Below the pieces are notes generated by a model. That model was not told the origin of the DNA. It worked only from the letters and a program-made list of their open reading frames with translations, and did not search any database. From assembly GCA_963793005.1 (NCBI GenBank), contig CAWBYP010000006.1, forward strand, positions 1-64,000: 64,000 nt of DNA. The letters are read 5' to 3'. The position numbers and the translations under genes are program-made. The stretch comes from RPQJ01 sp963793005. Its GTDB lineage: Bacteria > Pseudomonadota > Gammaproteobacteria > Steroidobacterales > Steroidobacteraceae. Of the stretch, positions 44,320 to 52,075 are shown piece after piece; the stretch's first letter is position 1; each line of letters begins with the position of its first letter.

Positions 44320-45438
44320 CTAACGCACGCGATCGCTGTTTCCCGTAAGTGCACACGCCGAACAGCCGGGATCCGGCTGGACCTCGAACTCCGCGAAGCG
44401 GCCGTGGAGTGCATCGTAATGCAGCATCCGTCCGACCAGTGGATCACCGGTATTCAGCAGCAACTTCAATGCCTCGGCGGCCTGCAGCATGCCGATTACG
44501 CCAGGCACGACGCCGAGCACCCCCGCCTCCGCGCAGGACGGTGCGAGTTCGGGCGGCGGCGGCTCCGGATAGAGGCATTGGTAGCAGGGACCAGCCGCCC
44601 CGGGTCGCCCGGGCCAGAAGACGCTCACCTGCCCCTCGAAGCGGAACACCGAGCCGTGCACGTCCGGGATGCCGAGCGCGACGCAGGCGTCGTTGACGGC
44701 GTAGCGCGTCGCGAAGTTGTCCGAGCCGTCGATGACCAGGTGATGCCCCGCCAGCACCTCGCGCGCATTCGACCTTTCCAGGCGAACCGCAATGGCCGAA
44801 ACCTCGATCTCCGGGTTCAGTGCCCGCAAGGCCTGTTGCGCGGACTGCACCTTGAGCGTTCCGGTGCCGGCATCGTTGTGCAGCACCTGGCGCTGCAGGT
44901 TGCTGCGCTCGACGCGATCGTCGTCGACCAGCGTCAGGTGGCCGACGCCGGCCGCCGCAAGGTATAGCGCGGCGGGCGAACCCAGGCCTCCCACTCCCAC
45001 CATCAGCACACGGCTTTCGCGCAACCGCTTCTGCCCGGACTCTCCAACCTCCGGCAACGACAGCTGGCGAGCGTAGCGCTCCCGGTCGAGGTCGCCCTCG
45101 CGAGGTGGACGGGTCGTCGGCAGGCCTTCACGTCGCCAGCGCGCAAATCCGCCGCTGATAGAACGCACGTCACTGTAGCCGAGATTCGTGAGCTGCCGTG
45201 CGGCCGCGAGCGAGCGGACGCCACTCGCGCACAGCAGCAGCAGTGTCGCCGCGCGATCGGGCACGAGTTGCGCTATTCGGCTCTCGATGTCGCAGCGCGG
45301 AACGTGGGTCGCACTTTCGGCCGTGCCCGCGAGCAATTCCATCGCATCGCGCACGTCCAGCATCACGGCACCGCGATGCAGCAGTTCCAACGCCTCGCGG
45401 GGATCGACCTCACCGACTCCTGGGGCGCGTGCGTTCAC
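44320..45438 (-). CDS. moeB: MoeB-like adenylyltransferase with N-terminal rhodanese domain
   Basis: The 372-residue protein begins with a rhodanese-like domain (VMLDVRDAMELLAG, LLLLCASGVRSLAAARQLT) whose active Cys is intact. A ThiF/MoeB domain follows with VGVGGLGSPAALYLAAAGV (nucleotide loop), SNLQRQVLHNDAG, DGSDNFATRYAVNDAC and zinc-binding CYQC and CSAC pairs. It activates the MoaD C-terminal Gly-Gly by adenylation and the rhodanese domain may deliver sulfur. MoeB relatives with a rhodanese domain usually have it at the C-terminus, as in MOCS3, so the order here is the less usual one. It begins three bases after the moaD stop. Confidence 0.88.
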   Translation of the reverse strand: MNARAPGVGEVDPREALELLHRGAVMLDVRDAMELLAGTAESATHVPRCDIESRIAQLVPDRAATLLLLCASGVRSLAAARQLTNLGYSDVRSISGGFARWRREGLPTTRPPREGDLDRERYARQLSLPEVGESGQKRLRESRVLMVGVGGLGSPAALYLAAAGVGHLTLVDDDRVERSNLQRQVLHNDAGTGTLKVQSAQQALRALNPEIEVSAIAVRLERSNAREVLAGHHLVIDGSDNFATRYAVNDACVALGIPDVHGSVFRFEGQVSVFWPGRPGAAGPCYQCLYPEPPPPELAPSCAEAGVLGVVPGVIGMLQAAEALKLLLNTGDPLVGRMLHYDALHGRFAEFEVQPDPGCSACALTGNSDRVR

Positions 45439-45440
45439 GG

Positions 45441-45719
45441 CTAGCCTCCCGCCACGGCGGGCAGGATGGTCACCACTTCGCCGGTGATCACCTGCGTTGC
45501 GAGTCCCCGCAGGTCGCGGACATTGACCCGGCCGACAAAGACGTTCACGAACGGACGCAGGTCGCCCCCCGCGTCAAGCAGGCGCTGCACGAGCTGGGGA
45601 TGCGACGATGCGAGTTGCTGCAGCACCTCGGCGACAGTGCCCGGCGCGGCGCGCAGTTCGCGCTGCCCGCCGGCGAAGGCCTGCAGCGCCGCCGGAATCT
45701 TCACGACGATCTCGGTCAT
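45441..45719 (-). CDS. moaD: Molybdopterin synthase sulfur carrier MoaD
   Basis: The 92-residue protein has the ubiquitin-like fold of sulfur carriers (MTEIVVKIPAALQAFAGGQ, VFVGRVNVRDLRGLAT) and ends in VAGG, the C-terminal Gly-Gly that becomes thiocarboxylate. It donates sulfur for the molybdopterin dithiolene, and the adjacent MoeB-like protein activates it. ATG 45719 is preferred to 45740 because it opens the beta-grasp strand. The catalytic partner MoaE and the first-step enzymes MoaA and MoaC are not in the window. Confidence 0.88.
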   Translation of the reverse strand: MTEIVVKIPAALQAFAGGQRELRAAPGTVAEVLQQLASSHPQLVQRLLDAGGDLRPFVNVFVGRVNVRDLRGLATQVITGEVVTILPAVAGG

Positions 45720-45766
45720 CGGCCTGATTGTAGGCCGCATCGACGTGACTCGCCCGGCTCCGGGAC

Positions 45767-46528
45767 TCAGCGCCGGACGACGGCGACCAGCGGTCGCTCC
45801 GGGCGGGCGAGGCAGGCCAGGATCACCCGGTCGAAGCGGTCGGAGAGACCGAGTGCAACTTCGGCCGCCCTCCTCGCAAGCGCCTCGCGCGTGTCGTCAT
45901 CGACCATGTTGATCAGCGGCACCACGCACCGCTGTCCGGTTGCCTTCATCATGCCGTCCGGACTGGCCAGCAGCCGTCCCAGGTGCTCGGCCGTGATCGT
46001 CTCGCCCTCGCGGAGACCCGCTACCCGCTCGACATGTCCGACCCGGTGCGCGATGGCCTGGGTCAACGGCTCCCCGATCGCGCGTGCCGACAGGATGGGC
46101 ACGACGGTCGTGCAACCCGGCGGCAGCGCGGGCTCGTCGTCCCTGGGCGCCTTCACCATGCGCATCCTCGCGCCGTCGGCCTTGACGTAGGTTGCCGCAA
46201 ATCCGCACTCGCGATGGATTCGCTCAATCGTCGCGGCGCTCGCGCCCGCACGCCGCCCGGGCTTGTCGCCGGGGCAGGCGTACGCGACGCTCCGCAGAGG
46301 GTCGAGGCTCGCCACGCGTGCGGGAAGCTGCTCGTCCTCTTCTATCGCAACAGCGAACCCGAGGTGTTCCTGCGAATATGTCGTGAAGGCAGTCGCCGTG
46401 ATCGCGACGCGGCCAGGATGCGTCGTCGCGAGGTGCTGCAGCAGGCTCTTCTTGCCCCCGGCACCGACCGCGCAGACGATTCCCGTGCGCGCCTCGAGCA
46501 GGTCGAGCAGGGACTCGCCAGGGCTCAT
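45767..46528 (-). CDS. yqeC: YqeC-like selenium/molybdenum cofactor protein
   Basis: The 253-residue protein opens with a P-loop-like motif GIVCAVGAGGKKSLLQHLA, then TYVKADGARMRMVKAPRDDE and VPILSARAIGEPL, the blocks of the YqeC family, which is tied to selenium-dependent molybdenum hydroxylases. It lies between a BNR-repeat protein and moaD within the molybdenum cofactor run, with a gap of 25 bases to the former and 47 to the latter. No SelD, YqeB/XdhC or hydroxylase gene is seen in the window, and both formate dehydrogenases use Cys. Its role here may therefore be in general Mo-cofactor maturation. Confidence 0.8.
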   Translation of the reverse strand: MSPGESLLDLLEARTGIVCAVGAGGKKSLLQHLATTHPGRVAITATAFTTYSQEHLGFAVAIEEDEQLPARVASLDPLRSVAYACPGDKPGRRAGASAATIERIHRECGFAATYVKADGARMRMVKAPRDDEPALPPGCTTVVPILSARAIGEPLTQAIAHRVGHVERVAGLREGETITAEHLGRLLASPDGMMKATGQRCVVPLINMVDDDTREALARRAAEVALGLSDRFDRVILACLARPERPLVAVVRR

Positions 46529-46553
46529 CGCCCCACCGCTGCGTCCGGCGGCC

Positions 46554-47663
46554 TCATGACGGCAATTCCACGAAGCGCACGCTCAGTATTCTTGGCAGGA
46601 ACTCGGCGACCAGCTCCCATTGTTCGCCATGACTTCGGCTCAGGAACAGGTGCCCCGACGATGTGCCGAAACAAACGTGGCCCGGCGTGAACCCGCTCGC
46701 GTCCATGGCCTCGCGCAGCACCGTGACATATGCGTGCTGCTGGGGCAGCCCGCTCGATACGGACGCCCATGTATTCCCGGCGTCGGTGCTGCGAAATACG
46801 CGCAGCCGTCCATCGACGGTGGCGCGCAGCTGCGAACTGTCCTCGGGCACCTGGTACACGGTGTCGGGTTCGACCGGATCGCACACGATCGCGTAGCCGA
46901 AGTCGCTGGGCAGGCCAGCGGTGATCTCCGTCCAGTGCTGTCCGCCGTCGTCGCTGCGATAGGTTCCGTTGTAGCACTGCCGGTACAGCCGACGCCCATC
47001 CAGGGGATGCATCACCACGCGGTGCACATTGTGTCCGGCCACCGGGTAGCGTTCCGGCAGGTTCTCGGCGCGCACTCCTGAATTCGCGGGATGCCAGGAC
47101 TCGCCACCGTCATCGCTGCGGTACACGCCGCCCGCCGACACAGCAACGACGATTCGTCGCGGATCCTGCCGGTCGATGCAGATCGAATGCATTGCGAACA
47201 GGCCGCGCGACGGTTCCCAGGCGTTGCGCGTCTCGTGCTCATTCAGCGACCGGACGTCGCGCCAGCGCGCGCCACCGTCGTCGCTGGTGAAAAGCCCCGC
47301 AGGATCGATGCCGGCGTACAGCCGCTTGCCGTCCGGCGACCATGCGAGATGCCAGACCGAATTCAGCGAGCTCGAAAAACGCTGCCGGGGATGCTGCGGC
47401 GTGGTGTCGAGGCTCGTCCATTCGCTGCCGCCGTCGCGACTGCGATAGATGTGCGAGCCCCATACGGCATGGTCCGCGGTCGCGAGCATTTCGCCGGAAT
47501 TCCCCGGGGCCGACACTGTGTGCAGCACGCGGTAGCCGGCAAGCTGCGGTCCATCGACCCGTGGCCCATCGGTGCCGCGGCCCGGATAGACGCGAAACAG
47601 TCCCTTCTCCGTGCCGACCAGCAGCGCGAAGCTGCCAGCGCGTCGCGCTGGCCCCGCGGTCAC
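46554..47663 (-). CDS. BNR/sialidase-like beta-propeller protein
   Basis: The protein of about 369 residues has at least five Asp-box repeats (SRDGGSEW, SDDGGARW, SDDGGESW, SDDGGQHW, STDAGNTW), each opening a propeller blade, and starts FALLVGTEKGLFRVYPGRG. No catalytic residues of true sialidases are evident and no signal peptide is seen, so it is probably a cytoplasmic propeller. GTG 47663 overlaps the moaB stop by four bases (GTGA), which couples its translation to molybdenum cofactor synthesis. A start at 47702 would overlap moaB more. Its function is unknown. Confidence 0.75.
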   Translation of the reverse strand: MTAGPARRAGSFALLVGTEKGLFRVYPGRGTDGPRVDGPQLAGYRVLHTVSAPGNSGEMLATADHAVWGSHIYRSRDGGSEWTSLDTTPQHPRQRFSSSLNSVWHLAWSPDGKRLYAGIDPAGLFTSDDGGARWRDVRSLNEHETRNAWEPSRGLFAMHSICIDRQDPRRIVVAVSAGGVYRSDDGGESWHPANSGVRAENLPERYPVAGHNVHRVVMHPLDGRRLYRQCYNGTYRSDDGGQHWTEITAGLPSDFGYAIVCDPVEPDTVYQVPEDSSQLRATVDGRLRVFRSTDAGNTWASVSSGLPQQHAYVTVLREAMDASGFTPGHVCFGTSSGHLFLSRSHGEQWELVAEFLPRILSVRFVELPS

Positions 47664-48196
47664 TTCTCCCTCAGCCGTGGCATCAGCTCGACGAGGTTGC
47701 ACGGTCGCGTGCGGGCATCGAGCTGCGCCGCGATCAGCTCGTCCCAGGCCGTGGCGCAGGCGCCGGACGAGCCGGGCACGCAGAACACGTAGGTTGCGTT
47801 GGCCACGCCGCCGAGGGCGCGCGACTGCAGCGTCGAGGTCTTGATGTCGGCATATGAAATCGAGCGGAACATCTCGCCGAAGCCGTCGAGTACCTTGTCG
47901 AGCAGCGGACGCACGGCCTCGGGCGTTCCATCCCGCCCGGTCACGCCGGTGCCGCCCGTGGTGATGACCGCGTTGACCTCCGGGTCTGCGATCCAGCGCG
48001 ATAGCGCCGCGCGGATCTGGTAGATGTCGTCGGGGACGATCAGCTTCTCCGCCAGCCTGTGCCCTGCGCCGGTCAATCGCTCGACCAGCAGCTTGCCCGA
48101 CTTGTCGGACTGCTCGTCGCGCGAATCCGATACTGTGAGTATCGCGATGCTGACCGGCAGGAATTTCCGTTCCCCGCCTCCATGTGCATAGGACAT
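47660..48196 (-). CDS. moaB: Molybdopterin adenylyltransferase MoaB
   Basis: The 178-residue protein has the MoaB/MogA core: VSIAILTVSDSRDEQSDKSG, VNAVITTGGTGVTGRDGTPE and VFCVPGSSGACATAWDELIA. It adenylates molybdopterin with ATP before molybdenum insertion by MoeA. ATG 48196 is preferred over 48223. It is 31 bases downstream of moeA and overlaps the propeller gene by four bases, so all three are cotranscribed. Confidence 0.9.
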   Translation of the reverse strand: MSYAHGGGERKFLPVSIAILTVSDSRDEQSDKSGKLLVERLTGAGHRLAEKLIVPDDIYQIRAALSRWIADPEVNAVITTGGTGVTGRDGTPEAVRPLLDKVLDGFGEMFRSISYADIKTSTLQSRALGGVANATYVFCVPGSSGACATAWDELIAAQLDARTRPCNLVELMPRLREK

Positions 48197-48227
48197 GCGT
48201 TCGCTCCCGTCGATCAATGGCACCGGC

Positions 48228-49511
48228 TCAGGCGAGACCGGCGAATGGTTGCACCTCGACCTCGGTGCCCGGCTCCACGTCGCCCTGCTCGAGCGGCAGG
48301 ATGATGAAGCAATTGGCCTCGCTCATCGAGCGCAGCACGCCCGCGCCCTGGTGGCCGCTGCTGCGAACCGTATACGCGCCGGACGGCCGGCGCTCGAAGC
48401 GGCCGCGCTGGAATTCGAGCCGACCTGGTTTCTTGCGGAGTCGCGTCTCGCATTCGGCGCGCAGCAGGATCGGCGGATCATCGTTCGTCACCCCCATCAG
48501 CGCGCGCAGCGCCGGCTGCACCAGCTGGTAGAAAGTCACCATCACGGACACCGGGTTGCCCGGCAGGCCGAAGAAATGGGCCCTGCCGAAGCGGCCGAAT
48601 GCGATCGGCTTGCCCGGCTTCATCGCCACTTTCCAGAACCCCACCTGGCCATGCCGCTCCAGCGTCTCCGTCACATAGTCGGCGTCGCCGACCGACACGC
48701 CGCCGGTCGTCACGATCGCGTCGGCCGACCCGGCAGCGGACTGGAACGCGCGCAGCGTGTCTTCGCGAGTGTCCCTGACGACCCCGAGGTCGACGACCTC
48801 GACGCCGAGCCGCGTAAGCATTCCGTGCAGGCTGTAGCGATTGCTGTCGTAGATCTGGCCAGGGCCCAGTTCGTCGCCGATCGGCCTCAATTCGTCACCG
48901 GTCGAGAAAATCGCGACGCGCGGGCGGCGCAGCACCGTGACCTGCCCGACCCCGATCGATGCCAGCAAGCCGAGTTGCGCGGGGCGCAGCAGCGTGCCGG
49001 GCTCGAGCGCGAGCTCGCCACGACGTATGTCCTCGCCAGCGGGCCGAACGTTCTGGCCCTGGTGGTGGCCGGCTTCGATCACGGCTCGATCACCGTCCAG
49101 TCGAACGTGCTCCTGCATCACGACCGTGTCAGTGCCCTCCGGCACCGTCGCGCCCGTCATGATGCGCACGCACTGGCCTTGCTTCACCGTGCCGCCGAAG
49201 GGTCGTCCCGCCCACGAGGTCCCGACGATCCCGAAGGCTGCTTCGCCGGTGCGCGGCAGGTCCTCACCGGCAAGCGCGTAACCGTCCATCGCCGAATTTC
49301 TGTGCGACGGAACGTCCACGCTGGAATGCACCGCGCCCGCCAGCACCCGTCCGAGCGCGGCCTGCAGGCCGACGGTCTCCTCATCGGCGACCGGCACGAT
49401 GTCGGCAACGATCAGCGCCCTCGCCTCTTCCAGCCGCAGGGGCTTCTTGCCATGACCCGGCAGGTCGCAGGGATCGACGCCGGCCGGCAGTGGATCGTGA
49501 ACTTTCGTCAT
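48228..49511 (-). CDS. moeA: Molybdopterin molybdotransferase MoeA
   Basis: The 427-residue enzyme has the conserved MoeA blocks HRNSAMDGYALAGEDL, VRIMTGATVPEGTDTVVMQE, RPRVAIFSTGDELRP, DAIVTTGGVSVGDADYV, KVAMKPGKPIAFGRFG and FFGLPGNPVSVMVTFYQLV. It inserts molybdate into adenylated molybdopterin. ATG 49511 gives a normal N-terminus; 49538 is the alternative. It is preceded by mobA 40 bases upstream and followed by moaB, making a compact cofactor operon. Confidence 0.93.
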   Translation of the reverse strand: MTKVHDPLPAGVDPCDLPGHGKKPLRLEEARALIVADIVPVADEETVGLQAALGRVLAGAVHSSVDVPSHRNSAMDGYALAGEDLPRTGEAAFGIVGTSWAGRPFGGTVKQGQCVRIMTGATVPEGTDTVVMQEHVRLDGDRAVIEAGHHQGQNVRPAGEDIRRGELALEPGTLLRPAQLGLLASIGVGQVTVLRRPRVAIFSTGDELRPIGDELGPGQIYDSNRYSLHGMLTRLGVEVVDLGVVRDTREDTLRAFQSAAGSADAIVTTGGVSVGDADYVTETLERHGQVGFWKVAMKPGKPIAFGRFGRAHFFGLPGNPVSVMVTFYQLVQPALRALMGVTNDDPPILLRAECETRLRKKPGRLEFQRGRFERRPSGAYTVRSSGHQGAGVLRSMSEANCFIILPLEQGDVEPGTEVEVQPFAGLA

Positions 49512-49550
49512 CGGTGCGCCCGTCCGTGCATGGTGCAATGCTACCGAGCG

Positions 49551-50180
49551 CTACCCGCGCGTGGAAAGAAATCGCGCCTCGAGTCGCTGGCGTTCGTCCG
49601 GGTCGTTCACGTTGACGAAGGTATCCGGCGCGTCGCTCAAGTCGGCCTCGGCGAGGTTCAACTGCTGGAACCAGGTGTCGATCTTGCGGCCGCCGGCAGC
49701 AAGATACGACTCGAGGCCCGGCGCCACACGGGCGTGCAGCAGCAGGAACACCGGTTGTTGCCGACGCCCGTCCGTCGCCACTGCGACGTCGGCCTGCGCA
49801 TCGATACAGGCCTCGTGCATCCGGCGCGCGAGATCATGAGCGACCAGCGGCGCGTCGCAGGGCACGGTCAGCAGGAATTCGGTCTCGAGGCTGCGCAGGC
49901 CGGCGAGCACGCCGGCCAGCGGGCCGAGGAAGCCGTCAAGCGTGTCGGGGACCACCGGGTGACCGAAGGCAGCATAGCGATCGAGATTCCGGTTCGCGTT
50001 GATCAGTACCTGGCCCACCTGCGGCGTCAGCGCGTCGAGCACATACTCGATCATCGGCCTGCCGAGCAGTTCCACGAGCCCTTTGTCCTGGCCGCCCATG
50101 CGACGCGCGAGTCCGCCTGCCAGGACCAGCCCGGTGACAGCGTCCTTCAAAAAGTGCGGTTCCTGGATTGGGGTCGCCAT
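49551..50180 (-). CDS. mobA: Molybdenum cofactor guanylyltransferase MobA
   Basis: The 209-residue protein has the nucleotidyltransferase motif VTGLVLAGGLARRMGGQDKG and the metal-binding Asp in LLTVPCDAPLVAHDLARRM. MobA adds GMP to form the bis-molybdopterin guanine dinucleotide cofactor that formate dehydrogenases require. ATG 50180 fits the family start better than 50273. It is the first gene of the long minus-strand run and is divergent from the sigma-54 activator, so the promoter of the run probably lies in 50181-50379. No typical sigma-54 site or known Moco riboswitch was recognised there. Confidence 0.9.
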   Translation of the reverse strand: MATPIQEPHFLKDAVTGLVLAGGLARRMGGQDKGLVELLGRPMIEYVLDALTPQVGQVLINANRNLDRYAAFGHPVVPDTLDGFLGPLAGVLAGLRSLETEFLLTVPCDAPLVAHDLARRMHEACIDAQADVAVATDGRRQQPVFLLLHARVAPGLESYLAAGGRKIDTWFQQLNLAEADLSDAPDTFVNVNDPDERQRLEARFLSTRG

Positions 50181-50379
50181 TCGTTGCCAATTCTGCCGAC
50201 CCGCAGACCGCTTGTCGCTTAAATGCCATCCACTGGCGCAGCGATGGCCGCTACCGAGGACAAATTGACGCACCCGCCGGGACCGGTTGCGCCATTCTGT
50301 CCCAGCACGTAGCCTATTTCACTGTCAGTACCAGCCGCGGAATCGCTGGACGCGGACACACCGGAGAAGAAAAAGAGAC

Positions 50380-51804
50380 ATGCCCAGGTTCGAACAGCCG
50401 GCAGACGGCAACACGGCGGCGCCCGGCGCGCTGCCCACGCAGGCAGGCCTGTCGCTGCTGTTCATCGGCGAGGCCTGCTGCGGCGACGAGCGGCAGCGGC
50501 GATCGCTGCGCCAGCACGCGGCGGTGGCCGAGTTCGTCGCGAGCGTCGGCGATGCGGAGCGCCTGCTGCCGCGCTGTCACTTCGACTGCATCGTGGTCGA
50601 GGTTGGATCGGCCGCGGACCCTGCGCTCGCATGGATCGATAACCTGCATCGCTCGGGGACCGCGCCGTGCATCTGCGTTTCGGCGCCGGACAATGCATCG
50701 CTGGCCGAAGCCAGCCTGCTCGCGGGCGCCTCCGCCGTACTGCCGCTGCCGCTGGACGCAAAGTCCCTGCACCGGTTCATCGCCACGCAGCGGAAACCGC
50801 CCGCGTACCCCCAGGCATCGCCGGCGCTGCGTGGGGACGCGACGGCCCCACGTGCGACGCGTGTGCAACTTGTCGGCGACGGAGCGCCGATACGCCGCGT
50901 GCGCCAGGTCATCGACCGTGTGGCGCCCACGCCGGCGACGGTGCTGATCGAGGGCCACACCGGCACCGGCAAGGAACTCGTCGCGCAACTGGTGCACGAG
51001 CGCAGCGGCCGGCGCGGGCCCTTCGTGCCGGTGAACTGCGGCGCGATTCCGCCCGACCTGATGGAGACGGAACTTTTCGGCCACGCCAAGGGCGCATTCA
51101 CCGGCGCGCACCAGCAGCGCGACGGCCTGTTCGTCGCGGCCAGGGGCGGCACGCTGTTCCTCGACGAAGTGAGCGAAATGCGCAGCGACCTGCAGGTGAA
51201 GCTGCTGCGCGCACTGGAGGAAGGCAGGATCCGGCCGGTCGGCGCGGACCGCGAAATCCCGATCGACGTTCGAATCATCGCATCCGCACAGCCGGGGCTG
51301 CGCGAGCGGGTGCGGGAGCGCGGGTTCCGCGAGGACCTTTTCTACCGGCTTAACGTGGTCCATATACTGCTGCCGTGCCTGCGTGAACGGCGCGAGGACA
51401 TCCCGGCGCTCGTGCAGCACTTCATGCGGCGGGTCGCGGATGAATTCAGCATGACGCCCGTGGCACTCGACGAAACCGCGCTCGGCGCGCTGTGCGCCAG
51501 GGACTGGCCGGGCAATGTTCGTGAACTGCGCAACGTCATCGAGCGCACGGTATTGATGGGTGGCCCGCCTGAGGAAGATCCCTCCGCCGCAGCGCTGTCG
51601 CAGGTCGCCGAGGTCGATACCAGCGGCGGCGCTTACCCGCTCGACTGGACACTCGAACAGGTCAAGCAGGCGCACATGATGCGTGTGCTCGAACAGAACA
51701 ATGGCAATCGCTCGGCGACCGCGCGACAACTAGGCGTGTCGCGCAAGACGCTGGAGCGGCGGCTGGGCCGCGGCGGCGGTGACGCCGGCGACGGGGAATC
51801 CTGA
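50380..51804 (+). CDS. Sigma-54-dependent transcriptional activator
   Basis: The 474-residue regulator has an N-terminal receiver-like domain (residues 15-125) that lacks the normal phosphoacceptor (HFDCIVVEVGSAADPA where Asp is expected), a sigma-54 AAA+ domain with GHTGTGKELVAQLV (Walker A), ELFGHAKGAFTGAHQQR (GAFTGA, contact with sigma-54) and GGTLFLDEVSEM (Walker B), and a Fis-type helix-turn-helix (NRSATARQLGVSRKTLERRL). It should drive open-complex formation at -24/-12 promoters without ordinary phosphorylation. ATG 50380 follows a purine-rich site. Its location between the two formate halves makes them likely targets. Confidence 0.9.
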   Translation: MPRFEQPADGNTAAPGALPTQAGLSLLFIGEACCGDERQRRSLRQHAAVAEFVASVGDAERLLPRCHFDCIVVEVGSAADPALAWIDNLHRSGTAPCICVSAPDNASLAEASLLAGASAVLPLPLDAKSLHRFIATQRKPPAYPQASPALRGDATAPRATRVQLVGDGAPIRRVRQVIDRVAPTPATVLIEGHTGTGKELVAQLVHERSGRRGPFVPVNCGAIPPDLMETELFGHAKGAFTGAHQQRDGLFVAARGGTLFLDEVSEMRSDLQVKLLRALEEGRIRPVGADREIPIDVRIIASAQPGLRERVRERGFREDLFYRLNVVHILLPCLRERREDIPALVQHFMRRVADEFSMTPVALDETALGALCARDWPGNVRELRNVIERTVLMGGPPEEDPSAAALSQVAEVDTSGGAYPLDWTLEQVKQAHMMRVLEQNNGNRSATARQLGVSRKTLERRLGRGGGDAGDGES

Positions 51805-51847
51805 TCAACCGGCGGCCCGACGGCCGCGAGACCATGGAGATACACGA

Positions 51848-52069
51848 ATGTCGGAACAGTCCTTCGACGAAGAAAAATTTACTGGCGAAATCCGCAAGTT
51901 CCTGAAGAAGGTGGGCATCACCTCGCAGATCGAAATGGAGAATGCAGCGCGAGCGGCGCTGGCCGCCGGCACGCTCGACACATCACGGCCGCTGCAGGCG
52001 GTGATGGTGCTCGAGGTGCCCGCGCTCGGCCTGCGCCACACGGTGGAGCACCAGCTCGCCCTGGATTGA
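51848..52069 (+). CDS. DUF6494 small protein
   Basis: The 73-residue protein has SFDEEKFTGEIRKFLKKVGI, ITSQIEMENAARAALAAG and VLEVPALGLRHTVEHQLALD, the pattern of DUF6494. It probably folds as a short helical bundle with a beta hairpin. It stands 43 bases downstream of the sigma-54 activator, so they are likely cotranscribed, and its stop is six bases from that of the convergent regulator. The function is unknown, but the location in a formate/molybdenum region is shared by other family members as far as I recall. Confidence 0.75.
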   Translation: MSEQSFDEEKFTGEIRKFLKKVGITSQIEMENAARAALAAGTLDTSRPLQAVMVLEVPALGLRHTVEHQLALD

Positions 52070-52075
52070 CCGGCC

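Noticed and set aside
50181..50379. Moco riboswitch or sigma-54 promoter between mobA and the activator
   Set aside because: No recognisable riboswitch core and no TGGC-N8-TTGC-type element could be found by eye.
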